33,764 nt of DNA from the NCBI GenBank assembly GCA_003818205.1, contig RPRQ01000051.1, forward strand, positions 1 through 33,764. Direction: 5' to 3'. The translations under genes were made by a program, and so were the position numbers. The stretch is from Bacteroidales bacterium (GTDB taxonomy: Bacteria > Bacteroidota > Bacteroidia > Bacteroidales > Tenuifilaceae). The notes beneath the pieces were generated by a model. The model did not search any database and was not told where the DNA came from. It worked only from the letters and a program-made list of their open reading frames with translations. This document shows positions 33,751 to 33,764 of this stretch, in pieces (positions within the stretch are counted from its first letter, which is position 1; every line of letters starts with the position of its first letter).

Positions 33751-33764
33751 CAAGATAAAGAAGA

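Overview
The window looks like a chromosomal segment of a Bacteroidetes bacterium, most likely from the Bacteroidales/Marinilabiliales side. The evidence is the low GC, lipoboxes followed by KK(D/E)(D/E), promoters of the TTTG-N19-21-TAnnTTTG type (clearest before the tRNA at 654-684), the near absence of Shine-Dalgarno sequences, TonB receptors with a carboxypeptidase-like N-terminal domain, HmuY-type lipoproteins, and TPR-SpoIIE phosphatases. Family assignments come from reading motifs, not from searches.

Layout. 1-970: ribosomal protein L19 with a strong terminator, then a tRNA-Arg(ACG) whose 3' end and terminator are repeated 132 bp downstream. 970-1720: AT-rich and apparently gene-free. 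1721-5231: two tandem paralogous lipoproteins and a DUF2007-USP-USP stress protein. 5232-7200: degenerate repeats around a leftward polysaccharide flippase. 7212-8436: an orphan B3/4-domain protein and a small membrane protein. 8445-9748: a leftward HEPN/nucleotidyltransferase pair lying between two copies of the last 114 bp of an ABC-F gene; the right copy is the real gene end (9634-11277). 11534-16612: a probable heme-uptake operon: HmuY-like lipoprotein, TonB receptor, second HmuY-like lipoprotein, and a four-helix membrane protein resembling HsmA. 16789-17214: an RRM protein with an RGG-like tail, convergent with ung (17329-18015). 18252-25559: a TonB receptor followed by a TPR-SpoIIE phosphatase, which meets a second, convergent TPR-SpoIIE phosphatase 7 bp away. 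25670-33479: a membrane metallophosphoesterase, a C69 dipeptidase, a hybrid histidine kinase and a convergent FtsX/MacB-type permease. The window ends in palindromic repeats.

How the parts relate. The clearest functional unit is the heme operon: surface lipoproteins would capture heme, the TonB receptor would import it, and the small membrane protein could bind or buffer it. The receptor-phosphatase pair at 18252-23257 may link an outer-membrane event to a serine-phosphatase output, but the only evidence is gene order.

The best candidate for something undescribed is the 1189-bp HEPN/MNT cassette. It behaves as if it had entered the 3' end of the ABC-F gene and restored its reading frame. It also carries a structured non-coding segment and no visible recombinase. 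No CRISPR array, intact insertion sequence or rRNA was seen.
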